Shown here piece by piece: positions 17,103 through 25,952 of a stretch of 64,000 nt of DNA (the first letter of the stretch is position 1; every line of letters begins with the position of its first letter). Source of the DNA: Nocardia amikacinitolerans NBRC 108937 (GTDB lineage Bacteria; Actinomycetota; Actinomycetes; Mycobacteriales; Mycobacteriaceae); NCBI RefSeq assembly GCF_001612615.1, contig NZ_BDAU01000001.1:124001-188000 (forward strand), read 5' to 3'. Made by a program: the position numbers and the translations under genes. Below the pieces are notes generated by a model. That model was not told where the DNA came from and did not search any database. It worked only from the letters and a program-made list of their open reading frames with translations.

Positions 17103-19907
17103 GTGTCGAAGCAGAAGGTTGCCGTCGGGATCTCCGACCGGGAGGCCGAGGTCCTGAGTCTTGTCGGGCAACATCGCAGCAATGCGGAGATCGCCGCCCA
17201 GTTGTTCATCTCGGTGCGCACCGTGGAGACCCACGTGTCCTCGCTGCTGCGCAAGGTCGGTGTCCCCGACCGGCGGGCGCTCGCCGCCCGCTCGGCCGAA
17301 CTCGCCACGGCGGAGCGGACGAGCGAGCCGATCGTCGCCCTACCCTCGCCCTTGACGTCGTTCGTCGGTCGCGCCAGGGAACGCGGCGCACTGCGCGAAG
17401 CCGTGCGAGCGCACCGCCACGTGACGGCCCTCGGTCCCGGCGGGATCGGCAAGACCCGGTTGGCGTTGGCGGCCGCCGCCGACCTGGCAGGCGACTTCGC
17501 GGACGGCGTTTGGTTCGTCGACCTCGTGCCGGTCACTGATCCGGCGATGATCGGCTCCGCGGTGGCCGTCGCCCTCGGCCTCGGCGAGAACCAGGGTCGC
17601 AGCCTCGACGACTCGGTGCGGTCCGCGCTGGCCGATCGCCATACCCTGCTCGTGCTCGACAATTGCGAGCACCTCCTCGACGGCGCGGTGCCGTTCATCG
17701 AGCGACTGCTCGCGCGCTGCCCGCGGGTGACCGTCTTGGCCACCAGCCGGTCTCGGCTGATGGTGCCCTTCGAGCACGTCTACGCGGTGCCTCCACTGTC
17801 ACTCGACGGCGACCGCGACAACGACGCCATCGCGCTGTTTCTGGAACGCGCCTCCGCCTTGGGCTGGTCGGTGGATCCGGAGCAACGCGAGCGGGTCGCC
17901 GAGGTCTGCGAGCGGCTCGACGGGCTGGCTCTGGCTATCGAACTCGCCGCCGCCCGGCTGCCCACGCTCGGTCTCGACGGTCTCACCGCGAGCCTGGCCG
18001 ACCCGCTGCGGCTCCTCGTCGGCGGACGTCGCGCCGACGACCGGCATCGGTCCGTGCGCGCCATGCTCGACTGGAGCCAGGCGTTGCTCACCGACTCGGA
18101 CCGATGCCTGCTGCGCCGCGTCGCGGTCCTGGTCGCGCCGTTCACCGCCGCCGACGCCGCGGTGGTGGCCGGTCATCCGCCGCTGGCCCCGGATGCGGTG
18201 GCGGACGGGTTGGCTCGCCTCGCCGAGCAGAGCCTGCTGACCACCGTGGTGTCCTCGGCGGGCACCCGCTATCGGGCGTTGGAGACGATTCGCCAGTACG
18301 AGACCGAGCAACTCGTCGCGACCGGCGAACTCGCCGAAGTGCTTGCCCGCCACTTGCATTGGTGTTCGAAGAGCGCCGCCGACCTGGCCGCGGAACTACC
18401 CGAGGCGACCGGCGGGTGGCGCACCAGGTTCGACGCGGCGGTCGACGATATCCGGGCGGCGCTGGCCTGGGCCGCGGAACAGCGCGGTCACCGCGCCGAG
18501 GCGCACGAGCTGGCCTTGCTCCTGGCCCAGCTGACATTCGCCAGGAATCTGGTCGGCGAGTCCCAACAGCGCTACGAACAGGCGGCCGCGCTCACCGACG
18601 ACCCGGCGGCAGCGGCCGCGGCACTGCGGAACGCCGCCGCGGTGGCCGGATGTCGCATGCGCGGCGAGGACATGTTCCGCCTCTATCGCGCCGCCGCCGA
18701 CACCGGCACCGGCGACCCGGCCGCGGCCGCGCGCGACTTGGCCACGGCCGCGATCACCGTCTATCGGATGACCGACACATTCACCCAGCCGCCACCGCCG
18801 GGTGCGGCCGCGATGCTGTTGGCCGAGGCACGTGAGCTGGCGGGTGCGGATCCGGCCGCGCAGGCCGCGATAGCGCTGGCCGAGTGCGGGGTACTCGCCG
18901 ACGCCATCGATCCGGATCAGGGTGGGCTCGGCGCACCCGAGGCGATCGCGCTCGCCGAGCGAGCTGTCGACCTGGCGTTTCGGACCGGCGATCCGCTGGC
19001 GCAGAGCGCGGCGCTCGACGCACTCGCCGCTGCCCAGTGCTGGGCGGGCGATACCTTCGCGACCGCGGCGACGGCCCTTCGACGAGTCGAGCTGCTCGCG
19101 TCGGTGCCGGTGACGTCGGCCTGCGCGCTCGAGCGGGTCAACGCGCTCGCCGAGGCGGCCGAAACCTGCGTCGGGGTGGGCGATTTGGCGGGCGCCCTGC
19201 GGTGGGGTGAGCAGCTCCGCGACCTGCCGCTGCTGGCCGAACGCGGTGACTTCGCCACGTCCCGGCTGCTGGTCGCGGACGCGCTTGCGGGCAATGTCGC
19301 CGACGTGCTCGCGGGCAGCGGGCGGTTCCTCGACGCGTGGGAGCTCTCCGGACGCCTGCCCGCGCCCCACCTCGCCACGGCGGCGGCCGCGGTAGCGCTG
19401 GTCCACGGTTTGCGCGGTGACGACACGGCGCGAGCCGAGTGGCTGGCCACCGTCGACGCGCTCGGTGTGACGCGCGAGCACAAGGCCGCCTACAGCGCCG
19501 TGTTCGACGCGATCGTCCTGCTGCACCACGGACAAGCCGACCGGGCCTTGGCCGGGCTGGCAGCGGACCCGGACGAGATGGACGAGCGAGTCGTCTGGGT
19601 ATGGCGCCATTGGTATCTCGCACTGCGCGCCGAGGCCGCGGTGCTCTCCGGTCATCCGGACGCCCGCGACCACCTCGCCACGGCGCGCACCTCGGTGGCA
19701 GGCAACCCGATCGCCGACGCGATCGTCGACCGGGCCGCAGCCCTGCTCGACAACGAGCCCGACCGCCTACTCGCCACCGCGGCCGCCTTCGAAGCAGCCC
19801 GCTGCCCCTACCAGCAGGCCCGAACTCTCGCGCTCGTCGGCGGCGACTCCGCCGAGGTCGGCACGACCGTTCTCGCGGACCTCGGCATTACCTTTCCCGC
19901 GCCTTGA
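17103..19907 (+). CDS. LuxR-type regulator with N-terminal HTH and large ATPase domain
   Basis: 934 residues from GTG 17103, supported by GAAAAT (17091-17096) six bases upstream as a leaderless -10 box; an in-frame GTG at 17016 is the alternative. The LuxR/GerE helix-turn-helix is at the N-terminus (S-D-R-E-A-E-V-L-S-L-V ... A-Q-L-F-I-S-V-R-T-V-E-T-H-V). An STAND-type NTPase follows with Walker A G-P-G-G-I-G-K-T-R and Walker B L-L-V-L-D-N-C-E-H, then a winged helix and a long helical TPR-like region. Most large ATP-dependent LuxR regulators have the HTH at the C-terminus, so the order is reversed here. It probably senses a signal through the helical region; targets are unknown. Confidence 0.88.
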   Translation: MSKQKVAVGISDREAEVLSLVGQHRSNAEIAAQLFISVRTVETHVSSLLRKVGVPDRRALAARSAELATAERTSEPIVALPSPLTSFVGRARERGALREAVRAHRHVTALGPGGIGKTRLALAAAADLAGDFADGVWFVDLVPVTDPAMIGSAVAVALGLGENQGRSLDDSVRSALADRHTLLVLDNCEHLLDGAVPFIERLLARCPRVTVLATSRSRLMVPFEHVYAVPPLSLDGDRDNDAIALFLERASALGWSVDPEQRERVAEVCERLDGLALAIELAAARLPTLGLDGLTASLADPLRLLVGGRRADDRHRSVRAMLDWSQALLTDSDRCLLRRVAVLVAPFTAADAAVVAGHPPLAPDAVADGLARLAEQSLLTTVVSSAGTRYRALETIRQYETEQLVATGELAEVLARHLHWCSKSAADLAAELPEATGGWRTRFDAAVDDIRAALAWAAEQRGHRAEAHELALLLAQLTFARNLVGESQQRYEQAAALTDDPAAAAAALRNAAAVAGCRMRGEDMFRLYRAAADTGTGDPAAAARDLATAAITVYRMTDTFTQPPPPGAAAMLLAEARELAGADPAAQAAIALAECGVLADAIDPDQGGLGAPEAIALAERAVDLAFRTGDPLAQSAALDALAAAQCWAGDTFATAATALRRVELLASVPVTSACALERVNALAEAAETCVGVGDLAGALRWGEQLRDLPLLAERGDFATSRLLVADALAGNVADVLAGSGRFLDAWELSGRLPAPHLATAAAAVALVHGLRGDDTARAEWLATVDALGVTREHKAAYSAVFDAIVLLHHGQADRALAGLAADPDEMDERVVWVWRHWYLALRAEAAVLSGHPDARDHLATARTSVAGNPIADAIVDRAAALLDNEPDRLLATAAAFEAARCPYQQARTLALVGGDSAEVGTTVLADLGITFPAP

Positions 19908-19963
19908 GGGCTGACAAACCGCCATGAGCGCCTCCGCATAGCAGCGGCACATGCCCTCGACGA

Positions 19964-19995
19964 CTTCAGCCCGCCGACGTATCGGCGGGCTGAAG
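19964..19995. terminator. Bidirectional hairpin terminator
   Basis: A perfect 14-bp stem (arms starting CTTCAGCCCGCCGA) closes a four-base loop CGTA. It sits between the convergent LuxR-type gene and the EthA-like gene, 56 bases after one stop and 20 after the other. There is no clear T-tract, as is common for actinobacterial terminators. Confidence 0.85.
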
Positions 19996-20015
19996 ATCGA
20001 CCGGTGTCGCCGAGA

Positions 20016-21515
20016 TCAGGCGGTGCGGCTGTCGAGCAGTGCGACGGGCCGGTCGGCGGCGGCGCTGAAGGTCAGTACGCCGTCCTCGAGCGGCGCCTTG
20101 CGCAGCAGGGCGCGGTCGCGGAAGTAGTTGTTGACGACCTGCCACGGCCCGTTGGTGCCCTGGCGCGGCATCACCGCGTCGCCGCGCTTGATGTAGCCGG
20201 AGGTCAGCGCGCCGCCCATCACCGAATCGACGCCGCGGTCGCCCTCCTTGGCCACCGCGACGAACTTGGTCAGGCCGTTGGACTTCAGGTGGTTGAGCAG
20301 GCGGCAGAAGTACTCGGCGGCGAGATCGGCCTTGAGCGTCCACGAGGCGTTGGTGTAGCCGAGCACCATCATGGCGTTGGGCACGCCGTCGAGCAGGGCG
20401 CCCTTGTAGACGACACGGTCGCGGGTCGCCACCGGTTCGCCGTCGATCTCCAGCGACGCGCCGCCGAGCATCTGCACGGTGAGGCCGGTCGCGCTGATCA
20501 CGATGTCGGCCTCGAGCTCCTCGCCGGAGGCCAGCCGGATGCCGGTCTCGGTGAAGGTGTCGATGCGGTCGGTGGCGATCGAGGCCTTGCCGCTGCGCAG
20601 CACCTTGAACAGGTCGCCGTTGGGCACCACGCACAGGCGCTGGTCCCACGGGTTGTAGGACGGCGTGAAATGGCGCATGTCCAGATCAGCGCCGACCTGG
20701 AGCCGGACCGCGGCGAGCAGCAGCTTCTTCGCCGCCGCCGGATTGGTGCGGGACAACTGGAAGCTGGCGCGCTGCAAGGCGATGTTGCGCGCCCGGCCGA
20801 TCCGGTAGGCCAGTTTGGCGGGCACCTTGGCCGCCTTCATACCGACCGCGACCGGGTCGTCGGCGGGCAACGCGGTGATGTAGGTGGGCGAGCGCTGCAG
20901 CATGGTCACGTGCGCGGCGTCGTCGGCCATAGCGGGGATGAGGGTGATCGCGGTCGCGCCGCTGCCGATGACGACCACACGCTTGCCGCGGTAGTCCAGG
21001 TCCTCGGGCCAGTGCTGCGGGTGCACGAGCTGCCCGCGGAAGTTCTCCTCGCCGGGGAACTCGGGGCGGTAGCCCTTGTCGTAGTCGTAGTAACCGGTGC
21101 AGCCGACCAGGAAGTTGCTTGTCCACTCCTCGGTCTTGCCGGTCTGCTCGTCGAGCGCGGTCACCGTCCACAGCTCGGTCTCGCTGGACCAGCGCGCGAC
21201 GGTCACCTTGCGGCCGAACCGGATGTGCTCGGTGACGCCGTACTCGGCGGCGGTGTCCTCGACGTACTGGCGGATGTGCGGGCCGTCGGCGAGCACCTTG
21301 GTGCCGTGCCAGGGACGGAAGCCGTAGCCGAAGGTGTACATGTCCGAGTCGGAGCGAATGCCGGGGTACTTGAACAGGTCCCAGGTCCCGCCGATGGCGC
21401 TGCGCCGTTCCAGGATCGCGTAGCTGCGTCCGGTCCGCTCGCGGGTCAGGTGGCAGGCCACGCCGATTCCGGACAGGCCAGCGCCGATGATCAGTACGTC
21501 GACATGCCGCGTCAT
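20016..21515 (-). CDS. EthA-like Baeyer-Villiger flavin monooxygenase
   Basis: 499 residues. The FAD-binding motif G-A-G-L-S-G-I-G is at residues 11-18. The segment G-G-T-W-D-L-F-K-Y-P-G-I-R-S-D-S-D-M-Y follows. The Baeyer-Villiger fingerprint F-R-G-Q-L-V-H-P-Q-H-W-P is near 157-168, and an NADPH motif G-S-G-A-T-A lies near 182. The sequence pattern resembles mycobacterial EthA, which oxygenates ketones and activates ethionamide. Unlike ethA of M. tuberculosis, no TetR (EthR) gene is adjacent: the divergent gene is a permease. The start ATG lacks a clear ribosome site. Substrate range is unknown. Confidence 0.9.
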   Translation of the reverse strand: MTRHVDVLIIGAGLSGIGVACHLTRERTGRSYAILERRSAIGGTWDLFKYPGIRSDSDMYTFGYGFRPWHGTKVLADGPHIRQYVEDTAAEYGVTEHIRFGRKVTVARWSSETELWTVTALDEQTGKTEEWTSNFLVGCTGYYDYDKGYRPEFPGEENFRGQLVHPQHWPEDLDYRGKRVVVIGSGATAITLIPAMADDAAHVTMLQRSPTYITALPADDPVAVGMKAAKVPAKLAYRIGRARNIALQRASFQLSRTNPAAAKKLLLAAVRLQVGADLDMRHFTPSYNPWDQRLCVVPNGDLFKVLRSGKASIATDRIDTFTETGIRLASGEELEADIVISATGLTVQMLGGASLEIDGEPVATRDRVVYKGALLDGVPNAMMVLGYTNASWTLKADLAAEYFCRLLNHLKSNGLTKFVAVAKEGDRGVDSVMGGALTSGYIKRGDAVMPRQGTNGPWQVVNNYFRDRALLRKAPLEDGVLTFSAAADRPVALLDSRTA

Positions 21516-21694
21516 TGGGGTACTCGTTTCGTCTGGTCTCGCACCCGGGCGCCGTCGTCCGAGCGTGGTAATCGAGGGTACATGTTATTCAAAGTAACGT
21601 CTAGAACGCCAATCGGCCGGTGCGTGCGGTCGCTGCCGATATGCATTGCCTGCAAACCCCCGGTTATCGATGCCGCGACGGCACCCCCGAGAAT

Positions 21695-21768
21695 GGATCC
21701 TCGGCTCGGGCCCACGAAGGCCGAGCCGAAGATCCCTATCTCGTACTGGGACGGGTGAACCGCGTCCC
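21695..21768 (+). promoter_or_regulatory. Two stem-loops in the leader of the APC permease
   Basis: The first hairpin (21695-21735) has 15-bp arms with one mismatch, around the loop GCCCACGAAGG. The second (21748-21768) is GGGACG/CGTCCC with a nine-base loop and ends just before the GAGAGGAA ribosome site. The gene on the other side is divergent, so these are not the end of an upstream transcript. A cis-regulatory leader is possible. Confidence 0.45.
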
Positions 21769-21780
21769 GAGAGGAAGCCG

Positions 21781-23196
21781 ATGACCAGCGCAGAACAACG
21801 GTGGCGCCGCCGCACGCCCGACGACGCGAGCCTGCCCGGCGCCGACTCGTCGCTGAAACGCAGCCTCGGGCGGGTCGACCTGACCGCCATGGGTGTGGGC
21901 ACCATCGTCGGCGCGGGCATCTTCGTCATCACCGGCGTGGCGGCCGCGGAGAAGGCGGGACCGTCGATCGTGCTGTCCTTCGGACTGGCCGGTCTGGTCT
22001 GCGTGCTCGTCGCACTCTGCTACAGCGAGCTCGCCGCGATGGTCCCGGTCTCGGGCAGCGCCTACACCTACACCTACGCCACCCTCGGCGAAGGACCGGC
22101 GTTCCTGGTGGGCTGGAACCTGCTGCTGGAATTCGTCATCGCGGGCGCGGCCGTGGCGATCGGGTGGTCCGGCACCACGGTGTCGGCGCTCGATTCGATG
22201 TTCGGCATCACGATCCCGCACGCCCTCACCGCGGGGCCCGGCGAGGGCGGTGTGGTGAACCTGCCCGCGGTGCTGATCATCGCCGCCATCGTGGCCGTGC
22301 TGGTCGGCGAGGTGACGCTGACCGCGCGCATCACCAAGGCGCTCGTCGGGGTGACCATCGGTGTGCTCGTGCTGGTGATCGCCGTCGGCGCCCCGCACGT
22401 CGACCCGGGCAACTGGGCGCCGCTCGCCCCGTTCGGCTGGAGCGGCATCATCGGCGGCGCGGCGATCGCGTTCTTCGCCTTCCTCGGTTTCGACGTGGTC
22501 GCCGCCTCCGCCGAGGAGGCGCGCAACCCCAAGCGCGACGTGCCCTTCGCCATCATCGGCACGGTGCTCATCGCGACGGTGCTCTACGCGCTCGTCAGCG
22601 CCGTGCTCACCGGCGTCGCCCCGTTCCCGACGCTCAACAACGGCGCACCGATCGCCACCGCGTTCGGCGCGCTGAACATCGGCTGGATCGGCAACGTCAT
22701 CATCGTCGCGTCGATCATCGCGCTCACCAAGGGTCTGCTGCTCGTCGTGTACGCGCAGGTGCGGCTGAGTTTCGCGATGTGCCGCGACGGCCTGCTCCCC
22801 CGCCGCCTCGCCGCCACCGGCCGCCGCTCGACACCGGTGCGGCTGACGCTGGTGCTCGGCGCGGGCTGCGCCGCCATCGCCGGGTTGCTGACCATCGACA
22901 TCGTGGTCGAACTGGTGAACATCGGCGCGCTGTCGGCGTTCGCGGTGGTGTGCGTCGGGGTGCTGGTGCTGCGCAAGCTGGAGCCGAACCGGGAGCGTCC
23001 TTTCCGCACCCCGCTCGTTCCGCTGGTGCCGATTCTCGCGCTGATGGGCTGTGCGCTGATGGCGTTCACCCTGGACGAGCTGACCTGGGTGCGGTTCGCG
23101 GTCTGGGTGGCGATCGGTGTCGCGGTCTACCTCGGCTACGGACGCAAGCACTCGACCTTCGCGGCGACCCGCGTCCCCGTCGCGCCGAGAAGTTAG
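21781..23196 (+). CDS. APC-superfamily amino acid permease
   Basis: 471 residues from ATG 21781 with GAGGAA four bases upstream. About twelve membrane segments. The N-terminal substrate-binding motif G-V-G-T-I-V-G-A-G-I-F-V-I is clear near residue 40, followed by S-G-S-A-Y-T-Y-T-Y and the later F-F-A-F-L-G-F-D-V-V-A-A-S-A-E-E motif of the cationic amino acid transporter/YfnA group. It imports or exchanges amino acids across the cytoplasmic membrane; charge preference cannot be told. Its last four bases overlap the convergent gene's stop. The leader carries two hairpins. Confidence 0.92.
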   Translation: MTSAEQRWRRRTPDDASLPGADSSLKRSLGRVDLTAMGVGTIVGAGIFVITGVAAAEKAGPSIVLSFGLAGLVCVLVALCYSELAAMVPVSGSAYTYTYATLGEGPAFLVGWNLLLEFVIAGAAVAIGWSGTTVSALDSMFGITIPHALTAGPGEGGVVNLPAVLIIAAIVAVLVGEVTLTARITKALVGVTIGVLVLVIAVGAPHVDPGNWAPLAPFGWSGIIGGAAIAFFAFLGFDVVAASAEEARNPKRDVPFAIIGTVLIATVLYALVSAVLTGVAPFPTLNNGAPIATAFGALNIGWIGNVIIVASIIALTKGLLLVVYAQVRLSFAMCRDGLLPRRLAATGRRSTPVRLTLVLGAGCAAIAGLLTIDIVVELVNIGALSAFAVVCVGVLVLRKLEPNRERPFRTPLVPLVPILALMGCALMAFTLDELTWVRFAVWVAIGVAVYLGYGRKHSTFAATRVPVAPRS

Positions 23197-23594
23197 CCGC
23201 GGCCGCCAGGCCGCACCCAGCGCAGCAGTGCGTCCACCGTCGTTTCCGGCGAGGTGTTGAAACACAGCCGGATGCCGGGCGACGCCTCGGTGAGGACGTT
23301 CACGATGCGCTCGAACAGCAGCGTCTGCTCGGGCAGCATCCGCACCCCGCCGCCGATCATCGCAAGCCCGTAGTCGGCCTCCGCCAACCTGTCTTTGATC
23401 AGCTCCTCGGCCGCGGCGGGATCGACCGGAACCGAGCACGACACGACGTCGAAGCCCGAATCCCGCAACATCGCCGTCCCCGCCTCGACCCGCGCGCTCA
23501 ACTCGGCCTCGTCCAGACCGGGGTGTTTGCCGTAGTCGAGCTGGCTCGGATGCAGGCCGATGGAAAGGATCTTGGTATCGGAACCGAGGGTCAT
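23193..23594 (-). CDS. Hypothetical protein
   Basis: 133 residues from ATG 23594 (a GTG at 23618 would add eight). I do not recognise the family. The chain alternates predicted strands and helices (K-I-L-S-I-G-L, then F-D-V-V-S-C-S-V-P, Y-G-L-A-M-I-G-G-G-V-R and I-R-L-C-F-N-T-S), suggesting a small Rossmann-like cytoplasmic domain. No signal peptide or metal motif is visible. Codon positions look coding throughout. It converges on the permease gene with a four-base overlap and no terminator between. Confidence 0.65.
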   Translation of the reverse strand: MTLGSDTKILSIGLHPSQLDYGKHPGLDEAELSARVEAGTAMLRDSGFDVVSCSVPVDPAAAEELIKDRLAEADYGLAMIGGGVRMLPEQTLLFERIVNVLTEASPGIRLCFNTSPETTVDALLRWVRPGGRG

Positions 23595-23650
23595 GGCGTC
23601 CACACTGCCAGCGCTCACTGAATCACGCAGATCGACAGGCGCTGCCGTTC

Positions 23651-23710
23651 TGCACTCGATGCAGGATCACCCTGCCGCACGGCCGTTTTCATGTCTCGGC
23701 ATCGAGTGCA
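23651..23710. repeat. 12-bp inverted repeat in a 306-bp gene-free stretch
   Basis: TGCACTCGATGC (23651-23662) and its exact complement (23699-23710) enclose 36 bases. A ten-base direct repeat TGAATCACGC lies on either side (23619-23628 and 23725-23734). The rest of 23595-23900 holds only a probable TACTGT -10 box (23887-23892) for the phosphotransferase gene. The role of the repeat is unknown. Confidence 0.6.
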
Positions 23711-23900
23711 ACCGGAGTTCCACGTGAATCACGCGGGTTTACAACGGGACTCGCCGATCCTGCCATCGGCGGTCTCGTCTCCGACGAGCTAAGCGCCCAC
23801 GACCTCGCGCGGCGAATCTGTCACGGACGCAAAGGGAGACGACCCGCACCGCTACGACAGCTGGATCGGGTCGACTGCCCTCTGGCTACTGTTGATCCGC

Positions 23901-24818
23901 ATGGCACACAACGAGTTCGAGATCACCGCGGAGTTGGTGCGGGAGCTGCTGCGTGACCAGCACCCGGATCTGGCCGAGCTGCCGGTGCGGCTCGGCGCGC
24001 GTGGCTGGCACAACCAGCTGTGGCGGCTCGGCGACGACCTCGCCGTCCGGTTACCCTGGGCGACCGAGTCCGCGGACACGCTGCTGCGTAAGGAGCACAC
24101 CTGGGTGCCCTCCCTCGCCCCGCGCCTTCCTCTGCCGGTTCCAGTGCCGAAGCGCTTCGGTGCACCCTCCGAACGGTTTCCGCGGCCCTGGATCGTCACC
24201 ACCTGGGCGCCGGGGGAACCTGCCGACCGCAGGCCGGTCACGCGCGGGGCGGAGGCGGCCACGACCCTGGCTGCCTTCCTGACGGCACTTCACCAACCAG
24301 CCCCCGAACAAGCGCCCACCGGACGAGGCCGTGGCGGGCGGCTGGCCGACTACACCGAGGGGTTCGCCGAGCAGCTTGCCGCGGCCACCGAGTCGGGTCT
24401 GATCCCCGACCCGGACGCCGTCCGCGCGGTCTGGGAAGACGCCGCCGCCGCACCCGAATGGGCCGGTCCGACGCTATGGCTGCACGGGGATCTGCACCCG
24501 GCGAACGTCCTCACCGCGGACGGCGCGATCTGCGGCGTGATCGACTTCGGCGACCTGTTCGCGGGCGATCCGGCTTTCGACCTCGCCGCCGCCTGGATTC
24601 TGTTGCCGGACGGCGCCGCCGAAGACTTCCATGCCGCCTACCGGCCGGCCCCGGACGCCGCCACCCTGCGCCGCGCCCGGGGGTGGGCGGTGCTGCGCGC
24701 CCTCGCCGGCATCTTCATCGGAGACGCCGGTGTCCACGGCCGCCCGGGCGGCAAGCCAACCTGGGGCCCGCCCGGCCATGCCGCACTGCGACGCCTCATC
24801 GCAACGAGCCATCGATGA
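23901..24818 (+). CDS. Aminoglycoside phosphotransferase-family protein
   Basis: 305 residues from ATG 23901 (TTG 23892 is possible but overlaps the -10 box). The kinase-like core is intact: H-G-D-L-H-P-A-N-V-L with catalytic D197, and the metal-binding D-F-G-D at D215, followed by G-D-P-A-F-D-L-A. An N-terminal lobe with W-x-N-Q-L-W-R-L precedes it. Members phosphorylate aminoglycosides, macrolides or small metabolites, and resistance cannot be assumed. The last 49 bases of the gene, including its stop, are part of a 51-bp direct repeat whose second copy lies 4.5 kb downstream. This suggests that a mobile segment inserted at the gene's 3' end without breaking it. Confidence 0.9.
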   Translation: MAHNEFEITAELVRELLRDQHPDLAELPVRLGARGWHNQLWRLGDDLAVRLPWATESADTLLRKEHTWVPSLAPRLPLPVPVPKRFGAPSERFPRPWIVTTWAPGEPADRRPVTRGAEAATTLAAFLTALHQPAPEQAPTGRGRGGRLADYTEGFAEQLAAATESGLIPDPDAVRAVWEDAAAAPEWAGPTLWLHGDLHPANVLTADGAICGVIDFGDLFAGDPAFDLAAAWILLPDGAAEDFHAAYRPAPDAATLRRARGWAVLRALAGIFIGDAGVHGRPGGKPTWGPPGHAALRRLIATSHR

Positions 24819-24820
24819 TC
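24770..24820. repeat. Direct repeat, left copy (attL-like)
   Basis: 51 bases identical to 29264-29314. It covers the last 49 bases of the phosphotransferase gene plus TC. Identity stops abruptly on both sides. A repeat restoring the end of a host gene is the pattern left by site-specific integration. Confidence 0.85.
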
Positions 24821-24909
24821 TACCCAAGTCGGTGTCCGGTTCCCCTTCCGGGACAGCGGCCGGTTCAGAGCGGGAGTCCTGGTATGTGGTTCCGAAACTC
24901 CCTCGCTCG

Positions 24910-25917
24910 TTACAGCGCCGGGATGTGGCCGGGTGCGGTGTCGGCGAACAGTTCGGGGGCGGTGGCGCGGACTTTGCCGAGGGCTTTGCGGGTGCGGGCG
25001 GAGTCGACGGTGTGCAGGATCGGCAGGGCGGGTCGCCACAGGTTGGTGGCGTCGGTGTGGTTGCCGAGTTTCCACCGCAGGAGCCCGGTTTCGGCGGCGG
25101 TGAGCGCCCAGACGCGGGCGTGGGTGGCCGGGTTCCAGATGCTGGTGCCCAGGGTGTAGTAGCGCTCGGCGTTGGTGAGGTCGCCGAGGGCGAGGAAGGT
25201 TTTCGCGGTTTGGTCGACGACGGTGGCCTTGTTGGGGCACCACATCGACACCCAGCGGGGTTGTTCGCTGGTCATGTCCGGGTTGATGGCCGACTCGGCG
25301 GCGCGTAGCGCGGCGAGGGCGGCGGGTTTGTTGCTGGTTTCGGCGTGGGTGCGTGCGACGGCGACGGTGAGCAGCGCGTTGGCGTCGGGTCCGAGTTTCC
25401 CGGCGGCGCGCGACAGGGCGGCCTCGGCGAGGTCCGTGCTGAATCGCGGTTGGGCGATGTCGGTGCCTTGCAGGGCGAGGATGCGCAGTATCCACAAGTC
25501 TTGGCCGGGGGTCTGGGCGTGTTCGGCCAGTCGGAGCGCGGCGAGGAAGTAGCGTTGCCCGACGCCGTCGGCGCCGGCGTCGTGAGCCTTGAACCCCGCC
25601 AAGTAGGCCAGCTCGGCGGCGGCCGAGAATGCGTGTGCGCGAACGTCTTCGGTGGCGAAGCGAGAGCGCAGCAGGGCGGCGATGTCGGTGGAGAGGAATT
25701 CGGCCACCGCGGTGCGGCCCATCCCGCCGCCGCGGGCTTCGTCGAATTTCAGGAACGCGTCGGTGATCGTGCGCACGGCGTCGACGTCGGCGGCACCGAC
25801 CACACGGGCCTCGGTGACAGTGGCGATGCGCGCGGTTGCCTCGACGGGTAGGGCGAGGGCGGTGGCGGACAGGGCCGCGGAGTAGGCGGCCTTGCGCAGG
25901 AACGAGCGGCGGTTCAC
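24910..25917 (-). CDS. Tat-signal-like, helical-repeat (TPR-type) protein
   Basis: 335 residues from GTG 25917, with GGAAAGG five bases upstream. The N-terminus N-R-R-S-F-L-R-K-A-A-Y-S-A-A-L reads as a twin-arginine signal ending near A-L-P-V-E-A. The rest is helical, TPR-like (D-A-F-L-K-F-D-E-A-R-G-G-G, Y-F-L-A-A-L-R-L-A, L-G-D-L-T-N-A-E-R-Y-Y). Many streptomycete proteins have this same region, including the R-R-x-F-L start, fused behind an XRE-type DNA-binding domain; here no HTH is encoded upstream. So it is either an exported helical protein or a regulator that lost its DNA-binding part. Its start is only 35 bases from the divergent gene. Confidence 0.7.
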   Translation of the reverse strand: MNRRSFLRKAAYSAALSATALALPVEATARIATVTEARVVGAADVDAVRTITDAFLKFDEARGGGMGRTAVAEFLSTDIAALLRSRFATEDVRAHAFSAAAELAYLAGFKAHDAGADGVGQRYFLAALRLAEHAQTPGQDLWILRILALQGTDIAQPRFSTDLAEAALSRAAGKLGPDANALLTVAVARTHAETSNKPAALAALRAAESAINPDMTSEQPRWVSMWCPNKATVVDQTAKTFLALGDLTNAERYYTLGTSIWNPATHARVWALTAAETGLLRWKLGNHTDATNLWRPALPILHTVDSARTRKALGKVRATAPELFADTAPGHIPAL

Positions 25918-25952
25918 GTCAGCCTTTCCGAGGGCGGTCAGGGAGGTGACGG

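Noticed and set aside
20016..21780. A complete ethA/ethR-style divergent pair
   Set aside because: The divergent gene is an amino acid permease, and no TetR gene or strong palindrome lies in the gap; only the monooxygenase resembles EthA.
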